DNA of 64,000 nt from Lacticaseibacillus absianus (GCF_013407595.1 NZ_JABEKX010000001.1:1-64000); one strand, 5' to 3'; counted from the stretch's first letter, positions 8,063 through 17,934 are shown. Notes: generated by a model not told the origin, from the letters alone. Translations and numbers: made by a program.

Positions 8063-10069
8063 CTAGTTGTTCGCCTGCTCCTCTTCGATCGTCTGGGCCA
8101 GCATAGCACGGACCTGGGCGATGGACTTGTCGGCGATCTGGGTCGCCGCGTTGCTCAGGTGGCCGCCACCGCCCAGTTGTTCCATCAGACGCTGAACGTT
8201 GACGTCACCGAGGCTGCGCGCGGAGATGCCAACCTTATTGTCGGCGCGCTTGGTGATGACGAAGCTCGCGTCGATGCCGTTGAGCTGCAGGAGCGTGTCG
8301 GCCGCCTGCGCCGCGATGACGGGGTCGTAGGCCTTCGTCTCTTCACCAGTACATAATGCCATACTTGGCGCGATCATTTCAATCGTGTCAATGAGGTGGT
8401 TCTTTTGGATGTAGCTGTCGATGTTCTCCTTCAACAGGTTCTGGGTCATCAGGCCATCCGCCCCGTTGCTGCGCAGGTAGCTGGCGGCGTCGAAGGTCCG
8501 CGTGCCAGTGCGTAGCGAGAAGTTCTTGGTGTCAACGGTGATGCCGGCGAGCATCGCAGTGGCCTCCAGCTTGTTGAGCGCCGGCGCACCAGTCGGCTGA
8601 TACTCGAACATCTCGGTGATCAGCTCACACGTCGAGCTCGCATACGGCTCGATGTAGACGAGCATCGGGTTCTCGGGGAACTCCTCGCCCCGGCGGTGGT
8701 GATCGATGATCACGGTGCGGGCGGAGAGCTTGTCGTACAGCTCCGGCGCCGCAGTGATCGAGGCCTTGCTGTGGTCGACCAGCACCAGCAAGCTCTTATC
8801 GGTCGCCTGTGCCAGGGCCGCTTCGGGCGTGACGATGGCGTTGGCGATCTCCGGGTCCTGGCCGACAGCGGTCATCAGCCGTTCGACGTCGGAGTGCAGG
8901 TGGCTCGGATCGACGACGACGTAGCAATCCTTGCCGTTCATCTGCGCGATGCGGCGAATGCCGAGGCCTGCGCCGATCGCATCCATGTCGGGCCGCTTAT
9001 GCCCGACGACGAAGACCTTGTCCGTCTGCTTGAACAGCTCCTGCAACGCCTGTGCGATCATGCGCGCCCGCACGCGGGTCCGCTTCTCCATCGGGTTGGT
9101 CTTGCCACCGTAAAAATGCGCCTGCTCCCCTTTTTCCCGCACGACGACTTGGTCACCGCCGCGGCCTAGCGCCAGATCCAGGTTAGACTGGCTGGTGACC
9201 GCGAGGTGCGACAAGTCGTCTTCGCCGTACGCGATCCCGATCGACAGGGTCAGCGGGTAGTTCTGCTTAGAGGTCTCTTCCCGGATAACGTCAAGGATCT
9301 TGAACTTGTCTTTTTCCACCCGTTCCAGCGACTCGACATAGGCGATCAGGACGAAGCGATCGGCCGCGACGCGCTTGACGAACATGCCGAACTCGGCGGC
9401 CCAGTCGCTCATCTGGTTGGTCACATAGCTGTTCAAGTTCGTCGTCGCCTGGTCGTCCATCGTCTGGGTGATCTCGTCGTAGTTATCGAGGAACACTTGG
9501 CCGATCGCCAGCCGCCGCCCCTTGGCTTCGGCCTCGATCTTCGCGTAGCGCGTGATGTCCATCAGGTAGACGACCCCGATGCTGCGCTGGACGATCATCT
9601 CGAATTCATGCTCGCCCCAGCGCACCGTCTGCAGGCCGCTGGCATCGAGGTGATCGGTCACCAGCTTGGCCAGGTCCGGGTCGATCGAGGCCAGCGACTG
9701 GCCGAGCAGTTCAGTGTCCCCGAAGTACTGTTGCAGGTAGGGATTGGCCCATTCGATCTCCAGGTGCTCGTTGTACAGCAAGATCCCGACCGGCATCTTG
9801 ACCAGCGCCTCTTGCTCCCCACGCTTGATGCGGTAGGCCAGATTCGAGATATACTTGTTCGTGTTCGCCGTGATCCGCTCGAGCGCATAGAAGGTCGCGA
9901 CGAGCAGGCCCAGCAGAAAAACCGCCATCACCAGTGCCAGCCACGGCCGGATGAAACTCGCCACGATCACATCGATCAGCGCCAACCCGGCCATCGCCGC
10001 CACGATCCACCGCAGGCGCACGTCTTCGAGGAAGGCCGGCAATTTGATCCGTGCCAGTAGTTTTTTCAC
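8063..10069 (-). CDS. gdpP: Cyclic-di-AMP phosphodiesterase GdpP
   Basis: A 668-residue membrane protein that hydrolyses c-di-AMP to pApA, so it sets potassium and cell-wall homeostasis. Two N-terminal membrane helices (about 20-65) are followed by a PAS domain (about 85-170), a degenerate GGDEF domain (GRGGDQVVV) and a DHH/DHHA1 phosphodiesterase with [33 protein letters not shown] and [10 protein letters not shown]. All metal-binding motifs are intact. The start is GTG 10069 with a weak AAAGAGAG upstream. In lactobacilli gdpP is normally next to rpsR; here rpsR is about 50 kb away. c-di-AMP controls Ktr transporters, and ktrBA lies within this window. Confidence 0.97.
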   Translation of the reverse strand: MKKLLARIKLPAFLEDVRLRWIVAAMAGLALIDVIVASFIRPWLALVMAVFLLGLLVATFYALERITANTNKYISNLAYRIKRGEQEALVKMPVGILLYNEHLEIEWANPYLQQYFGDTELLGQSLASIDPDLAKLVTDHLDASGLQTVRWGEHEFEMIVQRSIGVVYLMDITRYAKIEAEAKGRRLAIGQVFLDNYDEITQTMDDQATTNLNSYVTNQMSDWAAEFGMFVKRVAADRFVLIAYVESLERVEKDKFKILDVIREETSKQNYPLTLSIGIAYGEDDLSHLAVTSQSNLDLALGRGGDQVVVREKGEQAHFYGGKTNPMEKRTRVRARMIAQALQELFKQTDKVFVVGHKRPDMDAIGAGLGIRRIAQMNGKDCYVVVDPSHLHSDVERLMTAVGQDPEIANAIVTPEAALAQATDKSLLVLVDHSKASITAAPELYDKLSARTVIIDHHRRGEEFPENPMLVYIEPYASSTCELITEMFEYQPTGAPALNKLEATAMLAGITVDTKNFSLRTGTRTFDAASYLRSNGADGLMTQNLLKENIDSYIQKNHLIDTIEMIAPSMALCTGEETKAYDPVIAAQAADTLLQLNGIDASFVITKRADNKVGISARSLGDVNVQRLMEQLGGGGHLSNAATQIADKSIAQVRAMLAQTIEEEQANN

Positions 10070-10200
10070 GTCATATTCGCTCTCTTTCGCCTCGTGGTCG
10101 AGGCTTGATGGTTAAGCAATTCTTAACCCATTCTACCACACCCGCCCGCTGGCCGCCGGGCGCGTGCTACAATGACCTGAAAGACCCCGGAGGTGAACCC

Positions 10201-10803
10201 ATGACCACGATCCCCGAATTCATGACCCGCGACACCGCGTACTGGTCTAACCAGTTCGACATCCCGCCGGCGCTGCAGCTGACGGCCAAAACACTGTGTT
10301 GGGACTACAATCAGACCCGCCCGGATGAGGCGGCCAAGCGCCGGGCGCTGCTGGCTCAGCTGCTCGGCACCAGCACTGAGCAGACCTTCATCGAACCGAC
10401 CTTCCACTGCGACTACGGCTTCAATATCCACAGTCACGGGCTCCTCGTGATGAACTACAACTGCAGCATCCTCGACACCAGTCCGGTGCACCTCGGTGCC
10501 GGGACGTTCATCGCCCCAGGGGTGTGCCTGGCCTGTCCGGGCCACGCCCTGCTCGCCGACCAGCGCGCGGCTGGGATTGGCTACTCGGCGCCGATCGTGC
10601 TGGAAGACAGCGTGTGGCTGGGCGCCAACGTGGTGGTACTCGGCGGTGTGACCATCGGCGCCGGCAGCATCATCGGGGCCGGCAGCGTCGTGACCCAGGA
10701 CATTCCCGCCGGGGTGGTCGCCGTCGGCAGCCCCTGCCGCGTGGTCCGGCCGGTCACCGAAGCAGATCGCCTGACGCTGCCTGCTGATCATCGACTAGCC
10801 TGA
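10201..10803 (+). CDS. Maltose/galactoside O-acetyltransferase family (left-handed beta-helix)
   Basis: A 200-residue acetyl-CoA-dependent sugar O-acetyltransferase of the Maa/LacA group. An N-terminal Mac domain (about 1-60) precedes hexapeptide repeats. The catalytic His lies in LACPGHALLADQR, and the tail GAGSVVTQDIPAGVVAVGSPCRVVRPV is typical. ATG 10201 is preceded by GGAGGTGA. A TACAAT -10 element lies at 10167-10172. It is convergent with the DJ-1/PfpI gene across a shared terminator. The acceptor sugar cannot be told from sequence. Confidence 0.9.
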   Translation: MTTIPEFMTRDTAYWSNQFDIPPALQLTAKTLCWDYNQTRPDEAAKRRALLAQLLGTSTEQTFIEPTFHCDYGFNIHSHGLLVMNYNCSILDTSPVHLGAGTFIAPGVCLACPGHALLADQRAAGIGYSAPIVLEDSVWLGANVVVLGGVTIGAGSIIGAGSVVTQDIPAGVVAVGSPCRVVRPVTEADRLTLPADHRLA

Positions 10804-10822
10804 CATCCCCACCTGTGCGCCC

Positions 10823-10869
10823 AAAAAAGCATCGAAGTTGGCGACTGATCACCACTTCGATGCTTTTTT
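10823..10869. terminator. Bidirectional terminator
   Basis: A run of A, the arm GCATCGAAGT, its complement ACTTCGATGC, then TTTTTT. It works for the acetyltransferase on + and the PfpI gene on -. Confidence 0.9.
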
Positions 10870-10873
10870 GCGT

Positions 10874-11416
10874 CTAATTCTGGGCCGCCGTCTCCTTGGC
10901 CAGTTCGGCCACGATCGCCTCGTTGAACGCCTCGAGGTCGGCGGGTGTGCGGCTGGTGACCAGGCGGTACGCCTCATCGTACACCACCGGCGCATCCACG
11001 ACGGTCGCCCCGGCGTAGCGCAGGTCTGGCTGGATCGAGGTGTAGCCGGTCAGCCGCAGCTGGTCGGTTAACCCGGTCTGGATGAAGAGCTGCGGGCCGT
11101 GACAGATCGCGAACACCGGCTTGTCACTGACCAAGAACGCCTTGACCAGCGCGACGAAGCGCGCGTCGACCCGGAGCTGATCCGGCGAGAAGCCGCCCGG
11201 GATCAGCAACGCATCGAACCGATCGAACTCGTCGATGCTGACGTCATCGATGCCGGCATCCGCCGTGAAGCGGCTGCCCGCCTTGCCTGCAAGCGACTGC
11301 CCCGCCTCGAAGCTCACGAGGGTCGTCGAATGTCCCGCTTGGGTCAGCGCCCCAGTCGGCGAGATCAACTCGAGATCTTCCACCCAGTCGGTCGCGATCA
11401 CCATGATTTTGGCCAT
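10874..11416 (-). CDS. DJ-1/PfpI family protein (class I glutamine amidotransferase-like)
   Basis: A 180-residue protein of the YfkM/PfpI type. The nucleophile elbow VFAICHGPQ contains Cys105, and Glu13 (WVEDLEL) is the expected partner acid. LLIPGGFSPDQLR is the usual preceding loop. Such proteins are stress-linked deglycase, glyoxalase or protease-like enzymes; the exact activity here is unknown. ATG 11416 has AGGACC just upstream. Transcribed alone. Confidence 0.92.
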   Translation of the reverse strand: MAKIMVIATDWVEDLELISPTGALTQAGHSTTLVSFEAGQSLAGKAGSRFTADAGIDDVSIDEFDRFDALLIPGGFSPDQLRVDARFVALVKAFLVSDKPVFAICHGPQLFIQTGLTDQLRLTGYTSIQPDLRYAGATVVDAPVVYDEAYRLVTSRTPADLEAFNEAIVAELAKETAAQN

Positions 11417-11483
11417 AAGGTCCTCCTATTATGATTGAGTCTCGGTGTCTAACTCAACCATAGCATAGTCGGACCCGCGGTCA

Positions 11484-12689
11484 CTACTCCAGCGTCTCGC
11501 CCATCGTCTCGCGGCCCAGGGCCAGCACGGCGACCACGGCGATCAGGATTGCAGCGGTGAAAATGCCGAAGATCAGCCCGAAGCTGACTTGCTTGGCGAC
11601 AAGGCTGCCGACCAGCAGCGGGCCGACGATCCCACCGATGCGGCCGACCCCAGCAGAGAGACCGGAGCCACTGCTGCGAATCACGCTCGGGTACTGCTCA
11701 GGCGAGTACGCGTACAGCGCGCCCCACGCCCCGAGGTTGAAGAAGGACAGCAGCATCCCGGAGACCATCAGTAGTGGCAACGTCCCGGCCAAGCCGAACC
11801 CCAGGGCGGCCAGGGCGGTCCCAGTCAGGAAGGTCGCGAGTACCTTCTTGCGGCCCCACTTCTCGATCAGCCACGCGGCGACGAAGTAGCCCGGCAGTTG
11901 CGCCAGAGTCATCACCAGCACGTAACCGAAGCTGTTGATCATCGAGTAGCCCTTGAGCACCATCACGCTCGGGAGCCACAGGAACATGCCGTAATAGGAG
12001 AAGACGACCATGAACCAGACGATCCACAGCATCGCTGTCGCGCGGCGGTACTTCTTCTGCCAGATGTTGCGCAGGCCCTGCCAGAAGCTCGGCTTGCGGT
12101 GTGCGTTGGCTTCGTAGGCCGGTGATTCAGCGATGCCTTCGCGGAAGTACAAGGCGTACAGCGCGGTCAGCCCAGTCAGGACCATCGCGGTGCGCCAGCC
12201 CCACTGCGGGATCACGAAGTACGAGATCACCGCCGCGAGCAGCCAGCCGGCCGCCCAGAAGCTCTCCAGCAGCACGACGCTGCGGCCGCGGTGCTCGGTC
12301 GCGACGCTTTCGGAGACCAGCGTCGAGGCGACTGGCAGCTCGCCGCCCAGCCCGGCGCCGATCAGCAGGCGCAGCGCCATGAACAGCGCGTACCCTTGCG
12401 CCAAGGCTGACAGTGCCGAGCCGAGCGAGAAGACGAGCAACGTGATGATCAGGACCATCTTGCGGCCGATCCGGTCGGCCAGCATCCCGAAAAGCACGGC
12501 GCCGATCGCCATACCGATCGAGCTGATGCTCCCGATCCAGCCCATTTGAACAGCGGTGAGTCCCCACTCTGTTTTGACTGCCGCGATGATGAACGACAGC
12601 ATCCCCACATCCATCGCGTCGAAGAGCCACGCGACGCCAACGCCGGTGATCAGACGCACCGGACTGCTAGCGGTTTTTGCTGGTGACAT
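11484..12689 (-). CDS. niaP: Niacin transporter NiaP (MFS)
   Basis: A 401-residue 12-helix major facilitator. The opening GVAWLFDAMDVGMLSFI, the loop GMLADRIGRK, GGELPVASTLVSESVATEHRGR and GALYAYSPEQYPSVIRSSGSG match B. subtilis NiaP (YceI) closely from memory. It takes up nicotinate/nicotinamide for NAD salvage. Start ATG 12689 follows AGGAGG. The next gene upstream on the same strand is niaR, and the promoter region carries TGTC-TT-GACA repeats, so repression by NiaR in the presence of niacin is strongly suggested. Confidence 0.93.
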   Translation of the reverse strand: MSPAKTASSPVRLITGVGVAWLFDAMDVGMLSFIIAAVKTEWGLTAVQMGWIGSISSIGMAIGAVLFGMLADRIGRKMVLIITLLVFSLGSALSALAQGYALFMALRLLIGAGLGGELPVASTLVSESVATEHRGRSVVLLESFWAAGWLLAAVISYFVIPQWGWRTAMVLTGLTALYALYFREGIAESPAYEANAHRKPSFWQGLRNIWQKKYRRATAMLWIVWFMVVFSYYGMFLWLPSVMVLKGYSMINSFGYVLVMTLAQLPGYFVAAWLIEKWGRKKVLATFLTGTALAALGFGLAGTLPLLMVSGMLLSFFNLGAWGALYAYSPEQYPSVIRSSGSGLSAGVGRIGGIVGPLLVGSLVAKQVSFGLIFGIFTAAILIAVVAVLALGRETMGETLE

Positions 12690-12738
12690 AATGTTTTTCC
12701 TCCTGTGTGCTAAGGGCGCCCACGCCCCTGATCGAATA

Positions 12739-12793
12739 ATGTCTTGACACCTTATGAGACCCCATTTTTCCAGTTTTAGGGTGTCTTGTCAAC
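12739..12793 (-). promoter_or_regulatory. niaP promoter with two candidate NiaR operators
   Basis: On the minus strand TTGACA (12787-12792) and AAAAAT (12764-12769) are 17 bases apart. The candidate boxes are ATGTCTTGACAC at 12739-12750, just after the predicted transcription start, and GTGTCTTGTCAA at 12781-12792, over the -35. The dyad TGTC-TT-GACA occurs in perfect form at 22390-22403. Confidence 0.6.
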
Positions 12794-12845
12794 CGGTTTG
12801 ACGTAAATCCGTGATTTTTATCACGAATTCGGCCCCGGGCCACAC

Positions 12846-12872
12846 AAAAAGGCCGGGGTTGCCCCCGACCTT
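12846..12872 (-). terminator. niaR terminator
   Basis: AAGG-CGGGG/CCCCG-CCTT stem followed by TTTTT on the minus strand, 12 bases past the niaR stop. niaR and niaP are therefore likely separate transcripts. Confidence 0.85.
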
Positions 12873-12883
12873 CGTCATGCGTG

Positions 12884-13393
12884 TTATTCGAACAAGTAGC
12901 CCTTCGCCCGCAGCGCATCCTTGATCGCCTTGAGCTGTGCCGGCGTCTCAAACGCGATGGTGTGCAGGTGGACGCCACCGGTCAGCTCCGACAGCAGGCG
13001 GCCGTCGTGCTGCTTCATGTGCCCGACGAACAGGTTCACGTCGGTGCGGGTCTTGATCTGAAGCTGCCCGCGCAGCTGCCCGTACAGCGGATGGTCAACG
13101 ATGACATCCACCAGGGTGCCACCGTGATCGACGATCGTCGTCATCTCGTCGGCCGCTTGCGCCGGCGTGTGGCGGCAGACGATCACCGCGGAATCCGTAG
13201 CCGGCTGCTCGTACTGATAGCCTTGCGGGGTCGCGATGATCGCCTCGCCCTGGGCCCGCATCAGCGCGATGTCACCGACGATGGTCTGCCGGCTGACCCC
13301 GAAGTGGTGAGCGAAGTGGCTCGCGGTCACTGGGGTGTCGTTGTCGCTGAGCGTTGCTTTCATCTGGGACTGGCGTTGTGCACTGGTTAACAT
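12884..13393 (-). CDS. niaR: Niacin-responsive repressor NiaR
   Basis: A 169-residue protein in two parts: an HTH_11 winged helix (about 1-60, ASHFAHHFGVSRQTIVGDIAL followed by IIATPQGYQY) and a 3H ligand-binding domain (about 75-169) with the conserved histidines in VDHPLYGQL, VGHMKQHDGRLLSELTGG and GVHLHTI. These match B. subtilis NiaR/YrxA. It represses niacin uptake and NAD synthesis genes when bound to nicotinic acid. ATG 13393 has GAGGAG upstream. It lies next to niaP, its expected target. Confidence 0.95.
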   Translation of the reverse strand: MLTSAQRQSQMKATLSDNDTPVTASHFAHHFGVSRQTIVGDIALMRAQGEAIIATPQGYQYEQPATDSAVIVCRHTPAQAADEMTTIVDHGGTLVDVIVDHPLYGQLRGQLQIKTRTDVNLFVGHMKQHDGRLLSELTGGVHLHTIAFETPAQLKAIKDALRAKGYLFE

Positions 13394-13518
13394 AGCTGTG
13401 TCACTCTCCTCACGTCTGATAATACGCTAACCGCCGCGATTAGCAAAGATATTCTTACAAGCGAATACTCTTATCGCGGCGGCCAACGCAGGGGGCGCAG
13501 ATCAAGTCGTGACTTGGC

Positions 13519-16218
13519 TCACAAGGCCGCGGCGCTGCGGTGCGCCGCAAATTTGCGCAGCCCCATGCGGATCAGCTTGTCGGCCTCGGTCACCAGCAGG
13601 GTGATGAAGCCGACCGCCACAGCGATGCCCCACTCGCGCAGGGACATGCCGGCGGTGACGAAGACGCCTTGCATGAACGGGACATAAGTCAAGGCCAGCT
13701 GCAGGACCATCATCGCCCCGATGATCGCAAAGGCGGCGGGGTTGCTGAAGAACTGCTTCGAGAAGGCCAAGGCGTGGGTGCGGATGTTGAACAGGTAGAA
13801 GATCTTACCCAGGATGATGATGTTGACCATCATGGTGCTGGCGGTGACCGCATCGACGTATCCGTTATCCAACAGGAAGTCGTGCGCCCAAAGGCCCAGC
13901 CCCGAGATCATGATCGAGACGTAGATCAGCTGGAAGACGTCGTGCTTGTTCATCATGCTGGCCCCGTTCGGGCGCGGCGGGCGGGTCATCAACCCGTCTT
14001 CGGCCGGCTCGAAGATGAAGGCCAGCTGGATCGTGATGGCCGAGACCATGTTGATCCACAGCATCTGGCTCGCGTTCAGCGGCATGTCGTCTTGAGTCAG
14101 GATGGTGAAGGCGATCACCAGTCCCTCGGCAAAACTGGTCGGGAGCAGGAACAGGATACTCTTCTTGATATTGTCGTAGATCCGGCGACCTTGCGCGATC
14201 GCACGTTCCATGGTCGTGAACTTATCGTCGGTCAGGATCATGTCAGCGGCGTCCTTGGCGACGTCTGTCCCGGACTTCCCCATCGCGACGCCGATGTCGG
14301 CCTTCTTCAAGGCCGGGGCGTCGTTGACCCCGTCGCCGACCATCGCGGTGACGTTACCGGCGTCTTGCAGCGCGGTGATGATCGCAAGCTTATCCGCCGG
14401 CGTGGTGCGGGCGAACACGTCCGCCGACACCATTTCGCGCGTACGGTCCTCCGGCGTCATCGCCGCCAGCTGGGTGCCGGCGACGACTTGCGGCTGCTCT
14501 GCGAGGCCCAGCGTCTTGGCGATCGCCATGGCGGTATCCGGGTTATCCCCGGTGATCATGCGCACCTTGACGCCGGCGCGGCGCATGGTGCGGATCGACT
14601 GGATCACTTCCTCACGCGGCGGGTCGATGATCGCCGCCAAGCCGAGGAAGTCCATCCCCGCCTGGCAAAAATCGATATCGATCGTCGAGACCGTCGCCGG
14701 CACCACCTTCGTGGCGACGGCGATCACGCGCTGCCCGTTTTGGCTATACTGCTTGGTCAAGTCGAGGTAGCGCTGCTCGTCGAACGCCGGATCAGCAGTC
14801 TTCGCCATCGGCAGCACCTTATCCGGCGAGCCCTTCAAGAAGACGCGCCGCGTGCCATCCGGGCAGACGACCAGCTTCGCCATGAAGCGGTAATCCGAGT
14901 CGAACGGCAGCATGTCCAGCTCTTCGTTCGTCGGGGCGTCCGTGAAGGCCTTGTGGTAGGCGGTCAAAAAGGCCCCATCCGTCGGCTCCCCGTTGATCTG
15001 GTACTCGCCGTCGATCTCGGCCAGCGTCGTGTCGTTGGCCTCATAGCCCGCGACCAGCAGCATGGTCAAGTCGGGGTGGCTGGCGACGTCAAGCGTCGCC
15101 CCGTCGAGGGTGAATTGCCCGGTCGGCGCGTAGCCGGTCCCGCTGACCGCGTACGTATGCGCCGGGGTGACGATCGCGGTGATCGTCATCTCGTTTTTCG
15201 TCAGCGTCCCGGTCTTATCCGTGGCGATGATATCGACGGAGCCCAGCGTCTCGACCCCCGGCATCGTCTTGACGATCGCGTGGTCGTGGCGCATCAGCTC
15301 CTTCATCCCGCGCGCCAGCACCACCGCGGTGGTGGCCGGCAGGCCTTCGGGCATCGAGCCGACGATCATCGTGACGATCGCCAGTGCCAGCGTGCCCAGC
15401 GTGTAGTGGCCGGACCACCAGCCCAACCCGAACAGCACGACCGCCGCCGCCAGGATCCCGTAGGACAACCCGGCCCCGAGCCCGTCGAGCTCGCGCATCA
15501 GCGGCGTCTTGCCGGTACGCACATCGGCGACGGCCTGGGAGATCTTCCCGATCTCCGTGTGCGTCCCCGTGGCGACGACCAGCCCCATCCCGGAACCGGA
15601 CGCCACCGCGGTGGAGGCGAAGGCCATGTTGCGCTGTTCCGCCAGCGGGGTGTCCGCCGGCAGCGCGGCCACGTCCTTATCGACCGAGTTGCTCTCCCCG
15701 GTCAGGGACGCTTCTTGCATCGATAGATTATCGACATCAAACAGCCGGAGGTCGGCCGGGACATTGTCCCCCGCCTCCAAGAACACGACGTCGCCCACGA
15801 CCAGGTCGGCCGTGTCCACGTCGATCCGCTGCCCGTCGCGGTACACCGTTGCGGTCTGGGCTAGCATCTGTTTGATCTTCTCCAATGCGTTGGACGCATT
15901 AGATTCCTGATAGTAGCCAATCACCGCGTTGATCACGATCACCAGTGCGATGATCACGGTATCCGTCATGTGACCCATTAACGTCGTCATAACAGCCGCC
16001 GCGATCAAAATATAGATGATCAGATTATTGAACTGGCGGATAAAGATGACCCACTTGGGTGTCGTGTGCGACTGCAAGGCGTTCGGCCCGTTGGTGGCCA
16101 GCCGTTGCGCGGCCTCCTGGCTGCTTAAGCCAGCCTCCAAGTCCGCGACCTTCAATTCTGCCTGCAAGTCGGCGACCTCCTCATGGGTCATCGGCCTCTG
16201 TTCAGCGGGATCGTCCAT
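13519..16218 (-). CDS. P-type IIA cation (probably Ca2+) ATPase
   Basis: An 899-residue, ten-helix PMCA/SERCA-like pump. Actuator-domain SLTGES, membrane helix 4 with GSMPEGLPA, phosphorylation site DKTGTLTKNEMT, nucleotide-domain FLKGSPDKVL and hinge MVGDGVNDAPALKKADIGVAMG are all intact. A C-terminal cation-ATPase domain holds helices 5-10. The PEGLP motif and N-terminal cation-ATPase domain point to calcium efflux, though Na+/K+ or Mg2+ cannot be excluded. ATG 16218 has AAGGATG upstream; MTHEEVADLQ ten residues later is an alternative start. It is divergent from ktrB, and both alter cytoplasmic cations. Confidence 0.93.
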   Translation of the reverse strand: MDDPAEQRPMTHEEVADLQAELKVADLEAGLSSQEAAQRLATNGPNALQSHTTPKWVIFIRQFNNLIIYILIAAAVMTTLMGHMTDTVIIALVIVINAVIGYYQESNASNALEKIKQMLAQTATVYRDGQRIDVDTADLVVGDVVFLEAGDNVPADLRLFDVDNLSMQEASLTGESNSVDKDVAALPADTPLAEQRNMAFASTAVASGSGMGLVVATGTHTEIGKISQAVADVRTGKTPLMRELDGLGAGLSYGILAAAVVLFGLGWWSGHYTLGTLALAIVTMIVGSMPEGLPATTAVVLARGMKELMRHDHAIVKTMPGVETLGSVDIIATDKTGTLTKNEMTITAIVTPAHTYAVSGTGYAPTGQFTLDGATLDVASHPDLTMLLVAGYEANDTTLAEIDGEYQINGEPTDGAFLTAYHKAFTDAPTNEELDMLPFDSDYRFMAKLVVCPDGTRRVFLKGSPDKVLPMAKTADPAFDEQRYLDLTKQYSQNGQRVIAVATKVVPATVSTIDIDFCQAGMDFLGLAAIIDPPREEVIQSIRTMRRAGVKVRMITGDNPDTAMAIAKTLGLAEQPQVVAGTQLAAMTPEDRTREMVSADVFARTTPADKLAIITALQDAGNVTAMVGDGVNDAPALKKADIGVAMGKSGTDVAKDAADMILTDDKFTTMERAIAQGRRIYDNIKKSILFLLPTSFAEGLVIAFTILTQDDMPLNASQMLWINMVSAITIQLAFIFEPAEDGLMTRPPRPNGASMMNKHDVFQLIYVSIMISGLGLWAHDFLLDNGYVDAVTASTMMVNIIILGKIFYLFNIRTHALAFSKQFFSNPAAFAIIGAMMVLQLALTYVPFMQGVFVTAGMSLREWGIAVAVGFITLLVTEADKLIRMGLRKFAAHRSAAAL

Positions 16219-16519
16219 ATACCATCATCCTTTTATCATTTATTTAGCGCCGTGCGCTAGGAAAATCCTCATGCTCTCATTTTACGGTACGGCTAATTTA
16301 GAAGCAATAGGGCTGAGGGGGGAAAAACGTGTCGCGCACACCGGCATGGGGGTGCAAATTCTCACCGGATCCGTCCCTGCCCCTTTGATTCCGGCGGGCG
16401 GTTTGCTAGAGTGGAAGTGTACGGCATGCCCCGAACGCCAGACGGACCGTTGGGCAAGCCGATCCCAGGATAGGCTGAGCTCGCGGGTCTCCCCGCGCCG
16501 GCTCACGAAAGGATCCATT
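16219..16519 (+). promoter_or_regulatory. Divergent intergenic region and ktrB leader
   Basis: A 301-base gap without a gene. A promoter for ktrB can be read as TTGATT (16386-16391), 16 bases, TAGAGT (16408-16413), leaving a leader of about 100 bases. CGCGGG-TCTC-CCCGCG at about 16480-16496 forms a hairpin shortly before the AAAGGA ribosome site at 16508. I could not fit the ydaO/c-di-AMP riboswitch consensus. Confidence 0.4.
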
Positions 16520-17908
16520 ATGGAAGATAAACACTGGCGCCTGTCTGCCCCACAGGCGATCTTGATCAGTTTTGCGGCGATGATCGCCGTCGGGACGGGC
16601 CTGTTGACCCTGCCGTGGGCCAGCCAGGACGGGCAGTCGATCGGCTGGCTCAACGCGCTGTTCACCGCGACGAGTGCCAACTGCGTGACGGGGCTGGTCG
16701 TCGTGAACACGATGCAGCACTGGACGCTGTTCGGCCAACTCGTGATCCTCGCCTTGATCCAGCTCGGCGGGATCGGCTTCATCACCGTGGTCACCGGCGC
16801 GCTGATCGTGTTTCGCCGCCGCATCGGCCTGCGTCAGCGGCTGACGATCCAGACAATGTTCAACCAGAACACCCTGGGCGGGATGACCCGCTTGGTCCTG
16901 CGTGTGCTGCGCTACACCGCAGCGATCGAGGGCCTGGGCGCCGTACTGCTGACGGCGGGGTTCCTGTCCGCCGACCGCGGCTACACGTTCGGTGAGGCGC
17001 TGTGGTACGGCGTGTTTCACGCGATCTCCGCGTTTTGCAACGCCGGGTTCGACATCGTCGGGGTCAACTCGCTGGTCGAATTCTCAGGTAACTGGCTGAT
17101 CAATCTGACCGTGATGGCGCTGATCACGCTGGGCGGCCTCGGCTTCACCGTGCTCCACGAGCTGCGCCACCTGCTCACCCACCGCCGCCGGCCGCTACGC
17201 GTACGCTTGCACCACCTCAGCGTGCACACTAAGCTGGTCTGCTGGGTCAGCCTCGGCCTGTTCGTCGGCGGGACCCTGCTGTTCGCCCTGCTGGAGTGGC
17301 ACAACGCGAAGACGCTCGGGGCCTTCTCGACGCCGCAAAAATGGCTCGCGGCCGCGTTCGAATCCGTCACGCTGCGCACCGCCGGCTTCCTGACCGTCGA
17401 CCAGGGCCAGCTGACCGACTTCAGCAAGCTGCTCGCCTCGGGCCTGATGTTCGTCGGCGGCTCGCCTGCCGGGACCGCCGGGGGGATCAAAACGATCACC
17501 CTTGCGGTGCTCGGCGCGGCGGTCCTGTCCGCGCTGCGCGGCCACGCCACCCTGGTCGTGTTCGACCGGCAACTGCCGCTGGCGGTCTTGCAAAAGGCGC
17601 TGGCGATCGTCGGCACCCTGCTGGTGGTCGTCGCCGTCGCCGTCTTGATCCTGAATTTTTCCGAGGTGCACAACGCCTTTCACCCCAAACTGCTCGACTT
17701 GCTCTTCGAAGTCACGAGCGCCGCGGGTACCGTCGGGCTGACCACTGGGATGACCCCAACGCTGTCCCCGCTGGGTAAGCTCGTCATCGCCGCGTGCATG
17801 TTCATTGGGCGCCTGTCACCGCTGACCATCGCCGTGGCGCTGAACACCCGGCTGGACGCGCACCCGCACACCATCACCTACCCGACCGAGAATGTCATTG
17901 TCGGGTGA
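16520..17908 (+). CDS. ktrB: Potassium uptake channel subunit KtrB/TrkH family
   Basis: A 462-residue membrane protein with four M1-P-M2 repeats. Each selectivity-filter segment with its glycine is visible: TATSANCVTGL, SAFCNAGFDIVG, SVTLRTAGF and TSAAGTVGLTTG. It moves K+ (with Na+ coupling in Ktr systems) and is gated by the cytoplasmic KtrA ring. The frame is open far upstream, but ATG 16520 is where the family N terminus begins and AAAGGA precedes it. ktrA follows after 18 bases, so this is a ktrBA operon. KtrA is a c-di-AMP target in Firmicutes, which links the pair to gdpP at 8-10 kb. Confidence 0.95.
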   Translation: MEDKHWRLSAPQAILISFAAMIAVGTGLLTLPWASQDGQSIGWLNALFTATSANCVTGLVVVNTMQHWTLFGQLVILALIQLGGIGFITVVTGALIVFRRRIGLRQRLTIQTMFNQNTLGGMTRLVLRVLRYTAAIEGLGAVLLTAGFLSADRGYTFGEALWYGVFHAISAFCNAGFDIVGVNSLVEFSGNWLINLTVMALITLGGLGFTVLHELRHLLTHRRRPLRVRLHHLSVHTKLVCWVSLGLFVGGTLLFALLEWHNAKTLGAFSTPQKWLAAAFESVTLRTAGFLTVDQGQLTDFSKLLASGLMFVGGSPAGTAGGIKTITLAVLGAAVLSALRGHATLVVFDRQLPLAVLQKALAIVGTLLVVVAVAVLILNFSEVHNAFHPKLLDLLFEVTSAAGTVGLTTGMTPTLSPLGKLVIAACMFIGRLSPLTIAVALNTRLDAHPHTITYPTENVIVG

Positions 17909-17918
17909 TCCCAGAGGA

Positions 17919-17934
17919 GGTTCCACGTGAAACA
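17919..17934. promoter_or_regulatory. parS-like ParB site overlapping the ktrA start codon
   Basis: GGTTCCACGTGAAACA matches TGTTCCACGTGAAACA at 15 of 16 positions, and the latter is a standard parS variant. The GTG start of ktrA (17927) lies in the CACGTG core. Confidence 0.7.

Noticed and set aside
13496-13512. FNR-like box near the end of the Ca-type ATPase gene
   Set aside because: Only the right half (GCAGATCAAG) is present; TTGAC is missing and the site lies downstream of a gene.
16393-16519. ydaO-type c-di-AMP riboswitch before ktrB
   Set aside because: Attractive given gdpP and ktrBA, but I could not find the conserved core elements of that riboswitch.
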